This document shows, piece by piece, positions 1 to 10,319 of a stretch of DNA of 34,644 bases. A program made the translations under genes and the position numbers. The notes under the pieces were generated by a model. It saw nothing but the letters and a program-made list of their open reading frames with translations. It was not told the DNA's origin and made no database searches. The stretch's first letter is position 1, and every line of letters starts with the position of its first letter. This DNA comes from JBBQNJ01 sp038329845 (GTDB lineage Bacteria > Planctomycetota > Phycisphaerae > Tepidisphaerales > Tepidisphaeraceae), in contig JBBQNJ010000053.1 of assembly GCA_038329845.1 (NCBI GenBank), positions 1 to 34,644 on the forward strand. The letters are read 5' to 3'.

Positions 1-1450
<1,450 letters not shown>

Positions 1451-1515
1451 CAAAACTCGTGGACGCGACCGAATCGCGTCGGGTTAAAGGGCCACAGGAT
1501 CGGTCGATGCAGCGA

Positions 1516-2757
1516 TCAGTGCGGCATCGGGAAGCGCGAGCAAAACTCGGCCACCTCATCTTTCAGCTTCGCCAGCACACCCGGATCGTCCTTGCCCAGC
1601 AGGGCGCGGTCGATGAAGTCGGCCACGGCGCGAAGATCCTTTTCCTTCAGGCCTCGCGTGGTGACGGCCGGCGTGCCTAATCGTATGCCACTGGTCACCT
1701 TCGGGGGGCGCGGGTCGTTCAAAATCGCATTTTTGTTGCAGATGATCCCCGCCGCCTCCAGCGCTTTTTCCGCATCGGCACCGGTGAACCGCTCATCCCG
1801 TGAGCGCAGGTCCACCAGCATCAGGTGGTTGTCGGTTCCGCCGGATTGCAGGCGGTATCCCTTGGCCATCAAGGCGTCGGCCAGGGCCTTGGCGTTCTTG
1901 ACGATCTGGGCGGCGTACTGTTTGAACTCGGAGCGTAAATCCTCGCCGAACGCCACGGCCTTGGCGGCGATGATGTGCATCAGCGGCCCGCCCTGCGTGC
2001 CCGGAAACACCTTCTGGTTGATCTTCTTGGCCAGCGCCTCATCATCGGTGAGGATCAACCCCCCGCGCGGCCCGCGCAGGGTCTTGTGCGTCGTCGTGCT
2101 GACGATGTGGGCGTGGGGAAACGGCGAGGGATGCGCCCCGCCGGCGACCAGGCCGGCGATGTGGGCGATATCGGCAAACAGCAGCGCGCCCACCTCGTCG
2201 GCGATGGCGCGGAACTGGGCGAAGTCGATCGTCCGCGGATAGGCGCTGTAGCCGCAAAGGATCATCTTCGGCCTGATCGCCCGGGCCTTGGAGCGAACCG
2301 AGTCGAAGTCGATGGTGTGGTTCTCGGCGTCCAGTTCGTAAAAATCCGGCTTGAAGAAAATTGCCGAACTGTTCAGTTTCATGCCGTGCGATAAGTGCCC
2401 GCCGCTGGAGAGATTCAGGGCCAGGAACCGATCGCCCGGGTCCATCATGGCCATAAATGCCGCGAGGTTGGCGTTGGCGCCCGAGTGGGGCTGAACGTTG
2501 GCGTATCGGCAGCCGAAAAGGCGCGTGGCCCGCTCGATCGCCAGATTCTCGATCTGGTCGTACAGCCCGCACCCGCCGTAGTAGCGCGCCCCGGGATACC
2601 CCTCGGCGTACTTGTTGGTCAGGATTGACCCCGCCGCCTCCATCACCGCCGCTGAAACATGATTTTCACTGGCGATCAGTTCCAGCGTCGATTCCTGGCG
2701 GCGCTGCTCGAGTCGAATCAGTTCGGCGATTTTGGGATCGGTGTCGGCGAGTCGCAT
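1516..2757 (-). CDS. glyA: Serine hydroxymethyltransferase
   Basis: This is a full-length 413-residue SHMT. It interconverts serine and glycine with tetrahydrofolate and 5,10-methylene-THF in the cytosol, feeding one-carbon metabolism. The N-terminal LELIASENHVS stretch and the YPGARYYGG segment are family hallmarks. The PLP-binding lysine is K225 in STTTHKTLRGPRGG. The start is set by an AGGAGG ribosome site about 7 nt upstream of the ATG at 2757. A TATACT -10-like box lies further upstream. The maturase gene 65 bp downstream on the same strand may share the transcript. Nothing in the protein looks unusual. Confidence 0.97.
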   Translation of the reverse strand: MRLADTDPKIAELIRLEQRRQESTLELIASENHVSAAVMEAAGSILTNKYAEGYPGARYYGGCGLYDQIENLAIERATRLFGCRYANVQPHSGANANLAAFMAMMDPGDRFLALNLSSGGHLSHGMKLNSSAIFFKPDFYELDAENHTIDFDSVRSKARAIRPKMILCGYSAYPRTIDFAQFRAIADEVGALLFADIAHIAGLVAGGAHPSPFPHAHIVSTTTHKTLRGPRGGLILTDDEALAKKINQKVFPGTQGGPLMHIIAAKAVAFGEDLRSEFKQYAAQIVKNAKALADALMAKGYRLQSGGTDNHLMLVDLRSRDERFTGADAEKALEAAGIICNKNAILNDPRPPKVTSGIRLGTPAVTTRGLKEKDLRAVADFIDRALLGKDDPGVLAKLKDEVAEFCSRFPMPH

Positions 2758-2762
2758 AGAGA

Positions 2763-2784
2763 TTCCTCCTGGCCCGTGAGTATA
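2763..2784 (-). promoter_or_regulatory. glyA -10 box and strong ribosome binding site
   Basis: On the minus strand a TATACT hexamer (2779-2784) is followed by a short leader containing AGGAGG and then the glyA ATG. This would give a leader of about 15 nt. No convincing -35 box is visible. It contrasts with the leaderless-looking starts elsewhere in the window. Confidence 0.5.
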
Positions 2785-2958
2785 GCCGATGGCCGGCAGA
2801 CGGGAAGCAGCGGCGAGGGGGCGAGGAGCTGAGCAGGACGGAGAGCTTCACCCCGACGCGCGCGGGAAGGATTTCAGCGCGAAGCGGCGAAGAACACGAA
2901 GGGGGAGGGGGTTTTTCCCCGGGTTGATGGGGTTCGTCGCAACGGCGGTGCTTCATCT

Positions 2959-3088
2959 CCTCGCTTGCGCTTCGGGCTAACGAACTCGCCGGCTCGCCGG
3001 CTCATCTCCTCGCTGGCGCTTCGGGCTAACGGCACCGATCCCTCGCTGGCGATTCGGGTTAACGGCCTCGCTGGCGCTTCGGGCTAAC
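2959..3088. repeat. Four copies of a 23-bp dispersed repeat
   Basis: The unit reads CCTCGCTGGCGCTTCGGGC followed by TAAC. Copies lie at 2959-2981, 3008-3030, 3041-3063 and 3066-3088. The second and fourth are identical, the first differs at one base and the third at two. Spacing is irregular (26, 10 and 2 bp), so this is not a CRISPR array. The 395-bp gap between glyA and pepF (2758-3152) otherwise holds the glyA promoter and a purine-rich stretch near 2895-2915. Similar Ser/Leu-codon-like repeats are, from memory, scattered through planctomycete genomes; this was not searched. Confidence 0.8.
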
Positions 3089-3152
3089 TTTCATCAACTT
3101 GTCACCGTCCCCCTTCGGTCTTTATCATTTGCGGCCTTACGAAGGGACGTTG

Positions 3153-5006
3153 ATGGCTGCGCCGAGGATGAAGAAGAATGTTCGACGACCGATTGGTAAG
3201 AAGATGGCGGTGAAGCGATTGCCGCCGCGGGGGAAGGTAAAGCCCGCGGATATGTGGGATCTGTCCAGCCTGTTTCCCGGGGAAAGTCAGTGGGAATCGG
3301 CATTGAAGGAATACGAAGGTCGGATCGCCGGGTATGAGCCGTTTCGCGGGCGGCTGGGCGAGTCGGCCAAATTACTCGGCGAATGCCTGCAATTCGATTC
3401 GGATCTGGACCGCCTGGGCGAGAAAGTCGCGGCGTACGCTTTTTTGCGGGCGTCGGAGGACCAGGGCGACAGCGCTGCCCAGCGGATGCGCGGGCGGTTC
3501 CAACATGCCGCCACGCGGGCCTCGGAGGCGGCGAGTTTCATTCGCCCGGAAATTCTGGAGATCGACCCGCATCGCCTCGCGACGATGTTGGAGTCGGCGG
3601 AGCTGTCGCCCTGGCGGGTGGCGATCGAGCGGCTGGTGCGCCATCGCCCGCATACCCTGGGGCGCGCCGAAGAGCAGTTGCTGGCGATGCAGGGACAGAT
3701 GTCCGAAGCGTCGAACCAGATTTTTCGCCAGCTCACCGATGCGGACTTGAAGTTCGGGATGATCCGCGATGAGAAGGGCGAGAGAATCGAGCTGGGCCAC
3801 TCCTCGTATTCAGCACTGCTGCACAGCCATGATCGGCGGGTCCGCAAGACGGCATTTCATCAATATTACGCCCAGTTCGAAGCGCATCAGCATTCGCTCA
3901 CCGCGGCGCTGGATTCATCGGTGCAGCGGGATGTCTATTACGCCAAGGCGAGAAAGTACCCCAGCGCGCGCGACGCGGCGCTGTTCGCCGACAACGTGCC
4001 GGTGAGCGTGTACGACAACCTGATCGAAAGCGTTCACGCCCATCTGCCGGCGCTGTATCGGTATCTCGAGGTCCGCCGGCGGGCGCTGAAGGTGAAGGAG
4101 CTTCACCAGTACGACACGTACGTTCCGCTGGTCGAGGGGGTGGATAAACGCCGGTCATGGGATGTGGCGGTGCGGACGGTCTTGGATTCGCTGGGGGCGT
4201 TGGGGCCGGAATATCGGGCCACGCTCGAGCAGGGGCTGACGAGCGGGCGGTGGTGCGACCGCTATCCCAACGCGGGCAAGCAATCCGGGGCGTTCAGCTA
4301 CGGAGCGTTCGACACCTCTCCGTACATTCTGATGAATTATCAGCCGCAGGTGCTGGGCCACGTTTTCACGCTGGCGCACGAGGCGGGGCATTCAATGCAT
4401 AGCTGGTATTCGGCGAGAAGTCAGCCGTTCCAGTATTACAATTACACGATTTTTGTCGCCGAGGTCGCCAGCACGTTCAACGAGCAGTTGCTGCTGGATC
4501 ACATGACCCGCCATGCCCGCGGGGCGAAGGAAAAGGCGTATTTTCTCAGCCACGCGATCGATGAGATTCGCGGGACGATCATCCGCCAGACGATGTTCGC
4601 GGAGTTCGAGAAGATCACGCACAAGTGGGTCGAGAGCGGCGAGCCGCTGACGATCCAGGGGCTTCGCGCGGAATACCGCAAGCTGCTGGAGCTGTATTTC
4701 GGGCCGGATTTTGTGATCGATCCGCAACTCGAGCTGGAATGCCTGCGGATTCCGCACTTTTACCGCGCGTTTTACGTCTACAAGTATGCCACTGGCCTGA
4801 GCGCGGCGATTGCCTTGAGCCGGCGGGTGCTGAACGGCGGGGCCGCGGAGTTGGACGACTACTTGGGGTTCCTCAAGGGCGGCTGCTCGAAGTGGCCGCT
4901 GGATCTACTTCGCGGTGCCGGGGTGGATATGGAGCATCGCGGACCAGTGGATGCGGCGATGAACCACTTCGCGGCGCTGGTGGATGAGCTGGACGAGCTG
5001 TTGTGA
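3153..5006 (+). CDS. pepF: Oligoendopeptidase F (M3 family zinc metallopeptidase)
   Basis: A 617-residue M3B peptidase of normal length for PepF, cytoplasmic, which cleaves short peptides. The zinc-binding helix is HEAGHSMH at residues 409-416 (first two zinc-ligand His at 409 and 413, catalytic Glu 410). The third ligand Glu probably lies in the IFVAEVASTFNE segment about 25 residues later. The N-terminal half contains the MWDLSSLFPGESQWE motif typical of the PepF N-domain. The ATG at 3153 is chosen over an upstream in-frame TTG at 3099. It has AAGGGA about 7 nt upstream, and the extra 18 residues would overlap the repeat region. Residues 1-25 are rich in Lys/Arg and look like a disordered tail. 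aroA follows 61 bp downstream. Confidence 0.95.
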   Translation: MAAPRMKKNVRRPIGKKMAVKRLPPRGKVKPADMWDLSSLFPGESQWESALKEYEGRIAGYEPFRGRLGESAKLLGECLQFDSDLDRLGEKVAAYAFLRASEDQGDSAAQRMRGRFQHAATRASEAASFIRPEILEIDPHRLATMLESAELSPWRVAIERLVRHRPHTLGRAEEQLLAMQGQMSEASNQIFRQLTDADLKFGMIRDEKGERIELGHSSYSALLHSHDRRVRKTAFHQYYAQFEAHQHSLTAALDSSVQRDVYYAKARKYPSARDAALFADNVPVSVYDNLIESVHAHLPALYRYLEVRRRALKVKELHQYDTYVPLVEGVDKRRSWDVAVRTVLDSLGALGPEYRATLEQGLTSGRWCDRYPNAGKQSGAFSYGAFDTSPYILMNYQPQVLGHVFTLAHEAGHSMHSWYSARSQPFQYYNYTIFVAEVASTFNEQLLLDHMTRHARGAKEKAYFLSHAIDEIRGTIIRQTMFAEFEKITHKWVESGEPLTIQGLRAEYRKLLELYFGPDFVIDPQLELECLRIPHFYRAFYVYKYATGLSAAIALSRRVLNGGAAELDDYLGFLKGGCSKWPLDLLRGAGVDMEHRGPVDAAMNHFAALVDELDELL

Positions 5007-5054
5007 TCGAGTCGATAGATCCCGCCACTTCGACGCCCGTGCGCATGTCGGGGG

Positions 5055-5060
5055 TATACT
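5055..5060 (+). promoter_or_regulatory. Putative -10 box of a leaderless aroA transcript
   Basis: TATACT ends 7 nt before the aroA ATG at 5068, so transcription would begin at or next to the A of the start codon. No Shine-Dalgarno sequence is obvious (GGAAG sits too close). No good -35 box at 16-18 bp is visible. The hexamer lies just after the pepF stop. Confidence 0.45.
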
Positions 5061-5067
5061 GGAAGTG

Positions 5068-6366
5068 ATGAGCGATCAGACGATCAAGCCGCTGGCGTCG
5101 CCGCCGCGAGCGACGCTGTCGCCGCCGGGGTCAAAGAGCCTTACGAATCGGGCGTTGGTGATCGGCGCGCTGGCGGAGGGAGCGAGCGCGCTGTCGAATG
5201 TGCTGCTGGCCGATGACACCGAGGTGATGATCGAATCGCTCCAGCGGCTGGGGTTCGATGTGCGGGTCGATTCGGCGGCCAGGACGGTTCGGATCGAAGG
5301 GCGAGGGGGTCGGATCGCCACGGCGAGCGCGGAATTGTTCTGCCGCAACAGCGGCACGACGATCCGTTTCTTGACGGCGATGTGCGCGCTGGGCCGGGGG
5401 CGATTCGCGCTGGACGGGATCGAGCGGATGCGCCAGCGCCCGATCGCGGAACTGGTTGAGATGATGCGCAACCTCGGGGCGCGGATCGACTATGCCGGGG
5501 ACGAGGGGTTTCCGCCGCTCATCGTCGAAGCCGACGGATTGCCGGGGGGATTGCTGCGGTATGGCCAGGCGCGGTCGTCGCAATATTTGTCGGCGGTGTT
5601 GATGGCGTCGCCGCTGGCCCGCAATGAATTGCAGGTGGACCTGGAGGGCCGGCAGACGTCGTGGCCGTATGTGGCGATGACGATGCGGCTGATGGATCTG
5701 TTCGGGGTCACGCCGGAACTGGTGCGCGATCCCGACACCGCCGAGCCGGTGCGGATCCACGTTCCACGGGGGACGTATGCGCCGATGAATTATCGTGTGG
5801 AGCCGGATGCCTCGAATGCGGGATATTTCCTGGCGATCGCGGCGATTCACCCGGGATCGAAGCTGACGATCGAGGGGCTGGGACGGCATAGCCTGCAAGG
5901 AGACGTGGCGTTCGCGGACGTGCTGGGCCGGATGGGGGCGGAGGTCGAGATCGGCATCGAATGCGTCCGCGTCGAGGGCGCTGATTCACTGATGGGGATC
6001 GACGCGGATATGAGCGCGATCCCGGACATGGCGCAGACCCTGGCGGTGACGGCCCTGTTCGCCGAGGGGCCGACGCGGATGACGGGGATACAGACGCTTC
6101 GGGTGAAGGAGACCGACCGGATCGCGGCATTGGCGACCGAGCTGACGAAACTGGGGGCACGGGTCGAGGTCGAGGGAGATTCAGCGATGACCATCACGCC
6201 GCCGGTGCGAGTGAATCCGGCGTCGATCGACACGTACGACGATCACCGGATGGCGATGAGCTTCGCGGTTGCCGGAACGCGCGCCGCGGGGATCGTGATC
6301 CGCGACAGCGAGTGCGTGAGCAAGACCTACCCTCAGTTTTTCGTCGACTTGATGAAGCTTCAATAA
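5068..6366 (+). CDS. aroA: 3-phosphoshikimate 1-carboxyvinyltransferase (EPSP synthase)
   Basis: A 432-residue EPSP synthase, the sixth step of the shikimate pathway. It joins PEP to shikimate 3-phosphate in the cytosol. Visible signatures are PPGSKSLTNRALV near the N-terminus (shikimate-3-phosphate binding), CRNSGTTIRFLTA around residue 91 (PEP site), ERMRQRPI, SSQYLSAVLMA, and DDHRMAMSFAVAG near the C-terminus. The reading frame is open upstream to 4984, but MSDQTIKPL at 5068 fits the family N-terminus and sits just below a -10-like box. aroK lies 7.5 kb away on the same strand, so the pathway genes are dispersed. No truncation is seen. Confidence 0.96.
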   Translation: MSDQTIKPLASPPRATLSPPGSKSLTNRALVIGALAEGASALSNVLLADDTEVMIESLQRLGFDVRVDSAARTVRIEGRGGRIATASAELFCRNSGTTIRFLTAMCALGRGRFALDGIERMRQRPIAELVEMMRNLGARIDYAGDEGFPPLIVEADGLPGGLLRYGQARSSQYLSAVLMASPLARNELQVDLEGRQTSWPYVAMTMRLMDLFGVTPELVRDPDTAEPVRIHVPRGTYAPMNYRVEPDASNAGYFLAIAAIHPGSKLTIEGLGRHSLQGDVAFADVLGRMGAEVEIGIECVRVEGADSLMGIDADMSAIPDMAQTLAVTALFAEGPTRMTGIQTLRVKETDRIAALATELTKLGARVEVEGDSAMTITPPVRVNPASIDTYDDHRMAMSFAVAGTRAAGIVIRDSECVSKTYPQFFVDLMKLQ

Positions 6367-6518
6367 CGTCGGACGCGGTATTGGAGTTGTCGATGGATTT
6401 CAAATCTCAAATCTCAAATTTCAGAATCCAGACTCCAGATTGATTTTCTGAATCGCCCGGGCCGCTTTGACGCCGAATAACGGGATGAATCGCCCAAGCC
6501 CTTTCTTTGACGATCCGC

Positions 6519-6551
6519 TATAATTCACCGGCGGCAGTGATTTACGCCGCC
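6519..6551 (+). promoter_or_regulatory. TATAAT promoter and 5' leader hairpin of the transglutaminase gene
   Basis: A perfect TATAAT (6519-6524) lies 34 nt before the ATG at 6559. The predicted leader begins in an inverted repeat, GGCGGC (6530-6535) and GCCGCC (6546-6551), extended by GT/AC with one bulged A. A 5' hairpin like this could stabilise the mRNA. There is no good -35 box at 17 bp; a TTGACG at 6507 is too close. The rest of the 192-bp gap after aroA holds only short TCAAATC direct repeats near 6401-6421. Confidence 0.5.
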
Positions 6552-6558
6552 AGCAACG

Positions 6559-8883
6559 ATGTACGACATTCGCCAATTCAAACCCACGCTCTATGTGCTG
6601 GTGATGCTGGGCATCACCGGCTTTGCCTTGGCCGGGCAGATGCCGGGGCTGTGGCTGGGGGCGATGGGGCTGATCGGGTGGAATGCCTGGAAAGTGTATC
6701 GCGGGCGATTCCGCCCGCTGCCGCGATTGCTGACCAATCTCATCACCTTGCTGGTGCTGCTCTGGATCGTGGCGCAGATCGCCCGGCTCAACACCACGCC
6801 GATTTTGCTGATCGGGCAGTTCCTCGTCGTTCTGCAAGTGATCAAGCTGTATGAGCAGCGCGGCAACCGCGACTACGCGCAACTGCTGGTGCTCAGTCTG
6901 TTGCTGGTGGTGGCCGCGTCGATCAACACCGCGAGCCTGCTGTTCGGGATTCTCCTGATCGTCTACCTGTTCATTTCCCTGTATTGCTGCCTGCTGTTTC
7001 ATCTGAAAGTCGAGACCGATACAGCGCGCACGCAGTTCGCTATCCCGCCGGAGAAGGTCAACCCGGCGCTGCTGCGCCAGGACCAGCGGTTCCTGTCGCG
7101 CTCGATGCGGCGGCTGACGGGATTGGTGTCGGCGGTGTCGGTGGGGATGGCGGTGGTGGTATTCCTGTTTTTCCCGCGCGGCACCGGCGCGGGGATGCTC
7201 GGGCCGCTGCAATTTCGCCCGGCCCAGACCATGACCGGGTTCAGCGACCAGGTGAACTTCCAGCGAATCGCGCGGATCACGCAGAACACGGCGGTGGCGG
7301 CGTATGTGTGGGTGTGGAAGAACGATTCGCCGGTAAGTGGCGGCGAGCCGCTGCTGCTTCGGGGCACGGCGCTGGACGTGTATGACGGGGACGGGCGCGA
7401 AGGGGGCGTGGCCTGGCAGTGGTCGCGGTCGCCCAGCGAATGGGCCGAGCGCAATTACCTGGTAGCGCCGGAACACAGGCAGATCCTCGAAGACGCCGAG
7501 CCGATTGCCGAGGGTGCGGATCACTGGCGTCAGCGGGTGCAGCTCGAGCCCAGCCCGAGCAACGTGCTGTTCGCCATGGCGGGCGTCGCCAGCATTACGC
7601 CCCAGCGCGAGACGAAACTGCGCTATTCTCCGCGTGACGAGGTATTGCAGAACATCGATTCGGTCTTCGGCCAGACGGTCGTCTATGACGTGGTTTCGTC
7701 GGGCCGGCTGGGTCGCAAGATCGACCGGGCCGAGCGAGCGACAAGCAACAATGAGCTTGGCGAGCGCCGGCGGACTCGCTCGCGGATCGATCCAAAAATT
7801 CGCGACTACGCGATGAAGGTGGCGGGGGACCTGATCGCCCGCCGTCCGCCGGGCGCGATCGTGGACGAGGCGGATGAGAAGATCGCCGAGGCGTTCGAGG
7901 CCGAGCTTCGCGGCGAGGATTTCAGCTACACGCTGGACCTGACCGATGCCGGGCGGCTGGGCGAACGAGAGGATCCGGTGGTGGCGTTTTTGTATCGCCT
8001 GAAGCGCGGGCACTGCGAGTATTACGCCGGTGCGATGACCCTGCTGTGTCAGAGCGCCGGCTTGCAGGCGCGGATGGTGGTGGGGTTCAAAACGCCGCCC
8101 GATGAGTTCAACCGCATCGGCGGATTCTACACCGTTCGCCAGTCGCACGCCCATGCCTGGGTGGAAGTTCTCACCCCGGGGGGCTGGAAGACTTTCGATC
8201 CCACCAGCGGGCGCGATCCGCGACAGGCACCGGCGACCGGCGTGGCCGGATTGTGGCGGCAGGTCAAGCACCTGTTCAATTATCTGGAGTATCGCTGGGC
8301 CGCCAGCGTGGTCGCCTATGACAGCAGCAGCCGCGACAACATGCTCGAATCGTTGAGTACCCGGCTGGATCAGACGGCGGTGGGGGGATCGCAATGGTTC
8401 AGCGGGTTGAGCGAATGGCTCAACAAGCCGCTGTTCTGGTCGATCTCGATCCAGTTGCTGGCCGGGGCGATGGGATTGATGGCGATGGCGATGATCGGCG
8501 CCATCGCCTGGTTTTTCATCGAGCGATGGAAGCTGCGGCGGCGTGCGGCCCGCATCGGGATCAGCTCGCTACCTTCCGCCGAGCAGTTGCGCCTGGCCAA
8601 GCAGCTCGGCTTCTACGATGAGATGATGCGCATTCTGGAGCGTCACCGCATCGCCCGCGGGCGCCACTTGACGCCCGCCGAATTCGGCGAAACGCTCAGT
8701 TACCTTCCGGCCGAGGCGTTCGACACCGTTCGGCGTCTCACGCGGCTGTTCTACCGCATCCGCTTCGGGGGCCAGACATTGCCGGCGGCGCAGCAGCGCC
8801 GGGTGGCGCGGGCGGTCCAGCGATTATCGCCGGCGCTGGCGACGGCGTTTTCGGCCTCGCCCGCCGGCGCGATGCCGGACTAG
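6559..8883 (+). CDS. TgpA-type membrane transglutaminase-like protein
   Basis: 774 residues with the architecture DUF3488 (TgpA N-terminal membrane region), transglutaminase core, DUF4129. About five to six hydrophobic segments fill residues 8-155 and one more near 190. The core spans about 430-555. Its catalytic triad is C486 in KRGHCEYYAGAM, H532 in SHAHAWVEV and D547 in KTFDPTSG. A further membrane segment lies at about 630-655, before the C-terminal helical domain ending RRVARAVQRL. Such proteins place a papain-like thiol domain outside the membrane. Family relatives are often next to MoxR and DUF58 genes, which are absent here. The true substrate is unknown. The stop overlaps the convergent downstream gene by 4 bp. 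Confidence 0.9.
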   Translation: MYDIRQFKPTLYVLVMLGITGFALAGQMPGLWLGAMGLIGWNAWKVYRGRFRPLPRLLTNLITLLVLLWIVAQIARLNTTPILLIGQFLVVLQVIKLYEQRGNRDYAQLLVLSLLLVVAASINTASLLFGILLIVYLFISLYCCLLFHLKVETDTARTQFAIPPEKVNPALLRQDQRFLSRSMRRLTGLVSAVSVGMAVVVFLFFPRGTGAGMLGPLQFRPAQTMTGFSDQVNFQRIARITQNTAVAAYVWVWKNDSPVSGGEPLLLRGTALDVYDGDGREGGVAWQWSRSPSEWAERNYLVAPEHRQILEDAEPIAEGADHWRQRVQLEPSPSNVLFAMAGVASITPQRETKLRYSPRDEVLQNIDSVFGQTVVYDVVSSGRLGRKIDRAERATSNNELGERRRTRSRIDPKIRDYAMKVAGDLIARRPPGAIVDEADEKIAEAFEAELRGEDFSYTLDLTDAGRLGEREDPVVAFLYRLKRGHCEYYAGAMTLLCQSAGLQARMVVGFKTPPDEFNRIGGFYTVRQSHAHAWVEVLTPGGWKTFDPTSGRDPRQAPATGVAGLWRQVKHLFNYLEYRWAASVVAYDSSSRDNMLESLSTRLDQTAVGGSQWFSGLSEWLNKPLFWSISIQLLAGAMGLMAMAMIGAIAWFFIERWKLRRRAARIGISSLPSAEQLRLAKQLGFYDEMMRILERHRIARGRHLTPAEFGETLSYLPAEAFDTVRRLTRLFYRIRFGGQTLPAAQQRRVARAVQRLSPALATAFSASPAGAMPD

Positions 8884-9290
8884 CGCCGATCGGACGGCTG
8901 GAATGTCACCCGTGGGCCATCCGGCGAATCCTGATACCATCGACCGGGCTTGAGGCTGATCTTACGAAGCCCGGCCGACTTGCACGCCAGGGTGAGTTGC
9001 TTTTCCAGGCCCGCCAGCAGCAGTTGCTTGATTTCGTAAAGGTGCGACGAGCTGTCCACCAGGACCGTAAGCGTGCCGCGATGAAGCGATTCGAGCGCGC
9101 AATGCGACAGCAGCGTCTCGGGGATCAACTGCCCCCAGCGTTCGGCGATTCGACCGAGCTTGGTTTGCCGCTTTTCCACGGCATTCTTGAAAAACCACAC
9201 CATTTCCTGCCCGAGCGGCTTGGCCGCGGCGGGCCGGGGGCTTTTGACCTGCGCCATCCGCCGAAACACCGCTTCGTTCGAGTTGGACAT
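8880..9290 (-). CDS. DciA-like (DUF721) protein
   Basis: 136 residues. The core (VEKRQTKLGRIAERWGQLIP to LYEIKQLLLAGLEKQL) matches the DUF721 / DciA fold, a KH-like domain that in many bacteria loads the replicative helicase DnaB in place of DnaC. The assignment rests on the WGQLIP segment, the GTLTVLVDSSSHLYEI strand-helix pattern and the small basic size. The N-terminal 40 residues are basic and probably disordered. The start ATG at 9290 has AAGGG about 10 nt upstream. The gene converges on the transglutaminase gene with overlapping stops (CTAG). DciA genes are often near dnaA, gyrB or recF, none of which is here. Confidence 0.75.
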   Translation of the reverse strand: MSNSNEAVFRRMAQVKSPRPAAAKPLGQEMVWFFKNAVEKRQTKLGRIAERWGQLIPETLLSHCALESLHRGTLTVLVDSSSHLYEIKQLLLAGLEKQLTLACKSAGLRKISLKPGRWYQDSPDGPRVTFQPSDRR

Positions 9291-9569
9291 GATTCGGACC
9301 CTTCATCCAGCCGCGGCGGCGATCCCGATCCACGACGCTTTCACCGGCCTGTCCCCATGATCGCCTCTCTGTGTACGACGTTTAGCGTTCGATCTCAACT
9401 TTCAGATTTTAGCCTTGGCTCCTGACAGTGCCAGGACCGATCCCGCGGCGGATGCCTGACTGAATCGCCAGGCTCGGCATCTCGAGGCGAGGACGCGTAA
9501 GTGGCGAAGCGCCATGGATGCGCGAGCAACCAGATAAGCCTCTGCTGCAGGGTTCCGCCACGCCCCCGC

Positions 9570-9593
9570 AATCCTGTCTATCCTGTTCATCCC
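9570..9593. repeat. Short ACAGGAT-type repeat
   Basis: On the minus strand the segment reads as GGATGAACA, GGATAGACA, GGATT: two and a half 9-bp units. Sequences of this ACAGGAT pattern are known from intergenic regions in many unrelated bacteria. It is a minor element. Confidence 0.4.
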
Positions 9594-9784
9594 GGTTCTT
9601 GCCCCCGATCCCATGTCGGCCATGCCTCGGTCACTCAGAACCGAGTGTGAAATCGGGCGGCGGCGTTCCCAGTCATGCCGTGAACACGTCATCGTTCCGC
9701 GGAACGCCGACGTCTCGGTCGGCTCTTCATTCGAATACCGTGGCGATAACCTGGGGATAACTCAGGAGTCGCAGCAGCAAAGGT

Positions 9785-9831
9785 GGGTGACATCCACCTT
9801 TTTTGCGGCACCGAAAAGGTGGATGTCACCC
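9785..9831. repeat. Perfect 18-bp inverted repeat with 11-nt loop
   Basis: The left arm GGGTGACATCCACCTTTT (9785-9802) and the right arm AAAAGGTGGATGTCACCC (9814-9831) are exact reverse complements around TTGCGGCACCG. No U-rich tail follows the right arm, so it is not a standard terminator. The arms would make a very stable cruciform or RNA hairpin. It could be a REP- or MITE-like dispersed element in this genome. Confidence 0.85.
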
Positions 9832-10016
9832 TTGCTGTTGCCAATCCGGCACCGCGTGGATCGTGGCTGCCCCTTTTGGCGATGGCCACTTTCGGGATCA
9901 GATTGTGAGGCCCGTTGGCTTGGAATCAACGATGCGCGATCCTGGCCGAAGCACCAAGGTTGGGCAAACGTGTTGCAACGGCGGATCGATTCCTGTCCCG
10001 TTTTCTGGTCGCAGCC

Positions 10017-10166
10017 GTGATCCGCGCCGCCCGTCGCGCCGCCGAGCTCGCGAAACGGCAAAATCAGCCGCTGGTATTGTGGCGCTGCGGGAAAGTGGTC
10101 CGTGTCATGCCCGACGACTTGCCGCACCTCCCGGCCAAGACGCCTGACCGCGCCGAACAACCATGA
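10017..10166 (+). pseudogene. Possible small ORF or gene remnant, unknown function
   Basis: A 49-residue frame from a GTG start. It reads IRAARRAAELAKRQNQ, then PLVLWRCGKVVRVMPDDL. The amphipathic Ala/Arg helix followed by a short beta hairpin ending in a 'W-R-x-G-K-V-V' pattern resembles small antitoxin-associated or conserved hypothetical proteins seen in other bacteria, but no family can be named. The frame is open upstream to 9915. There is no ribosome site. It may be the 3' end of a decayed gene. Confidence is low. Confidence 0.25.
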
Positions 10167-10319
10167 GCGAGCAAGGGATCGAAAACATAGGGCGGAGATT
10201 CATCGGGGTCGGGAGTACGTCCCTTTCAGTTGTCCCGAACGATTGACATTTCATTGCGTCGAACGCGTGACACATTCACTGTGTTACAACAGGAACTTAG
10301 AATTGAGTTGCCATCTGCA

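Larger units (their letters stand above)
9291..10319. other. Gene-poor, decayed region with repeats
   Basis: About 1 kb between the DciA-like gene and the HicA-like gene. It holds an AATCCTGTC-type repeat (9570-9593), a 14-bp palindrome CGTTCCGCGGAACG (9693-9706), an 18-bp inverted repeat (9785-9831) and one possible small coding remnant (10017-10166). The open frames across 9500-10000 show no recognisable protein signature and overlap on both strands, so they were not called. A TTGACA hexamer at 10243-10248 has no -10 partner at a workable distance. Confidence 0.6.

Noticed and set aside
2959..3088. CRISPR array
   Set aside because: Repeat spacing is 2-26 bp and irregular, there are no spacers of constant length and no cas genes.
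6421..8394. Long minus-strand open frame of 657 codons
   Set aside because: Antisense to the transglutaminase gene; composition is Arg/His/Gln rich and no motif is recognisable.
9613..10020. Plus-strand open frame of 135 codons in the decayed region
   Set aside because: It runs through the perfect inverted repeat and has no recognisable protein features or ribosome site.
10243..10248. TTGACA as promoter of hicA
   Set aside because: No -10-like hexamer lies 15-19 bp downstream.
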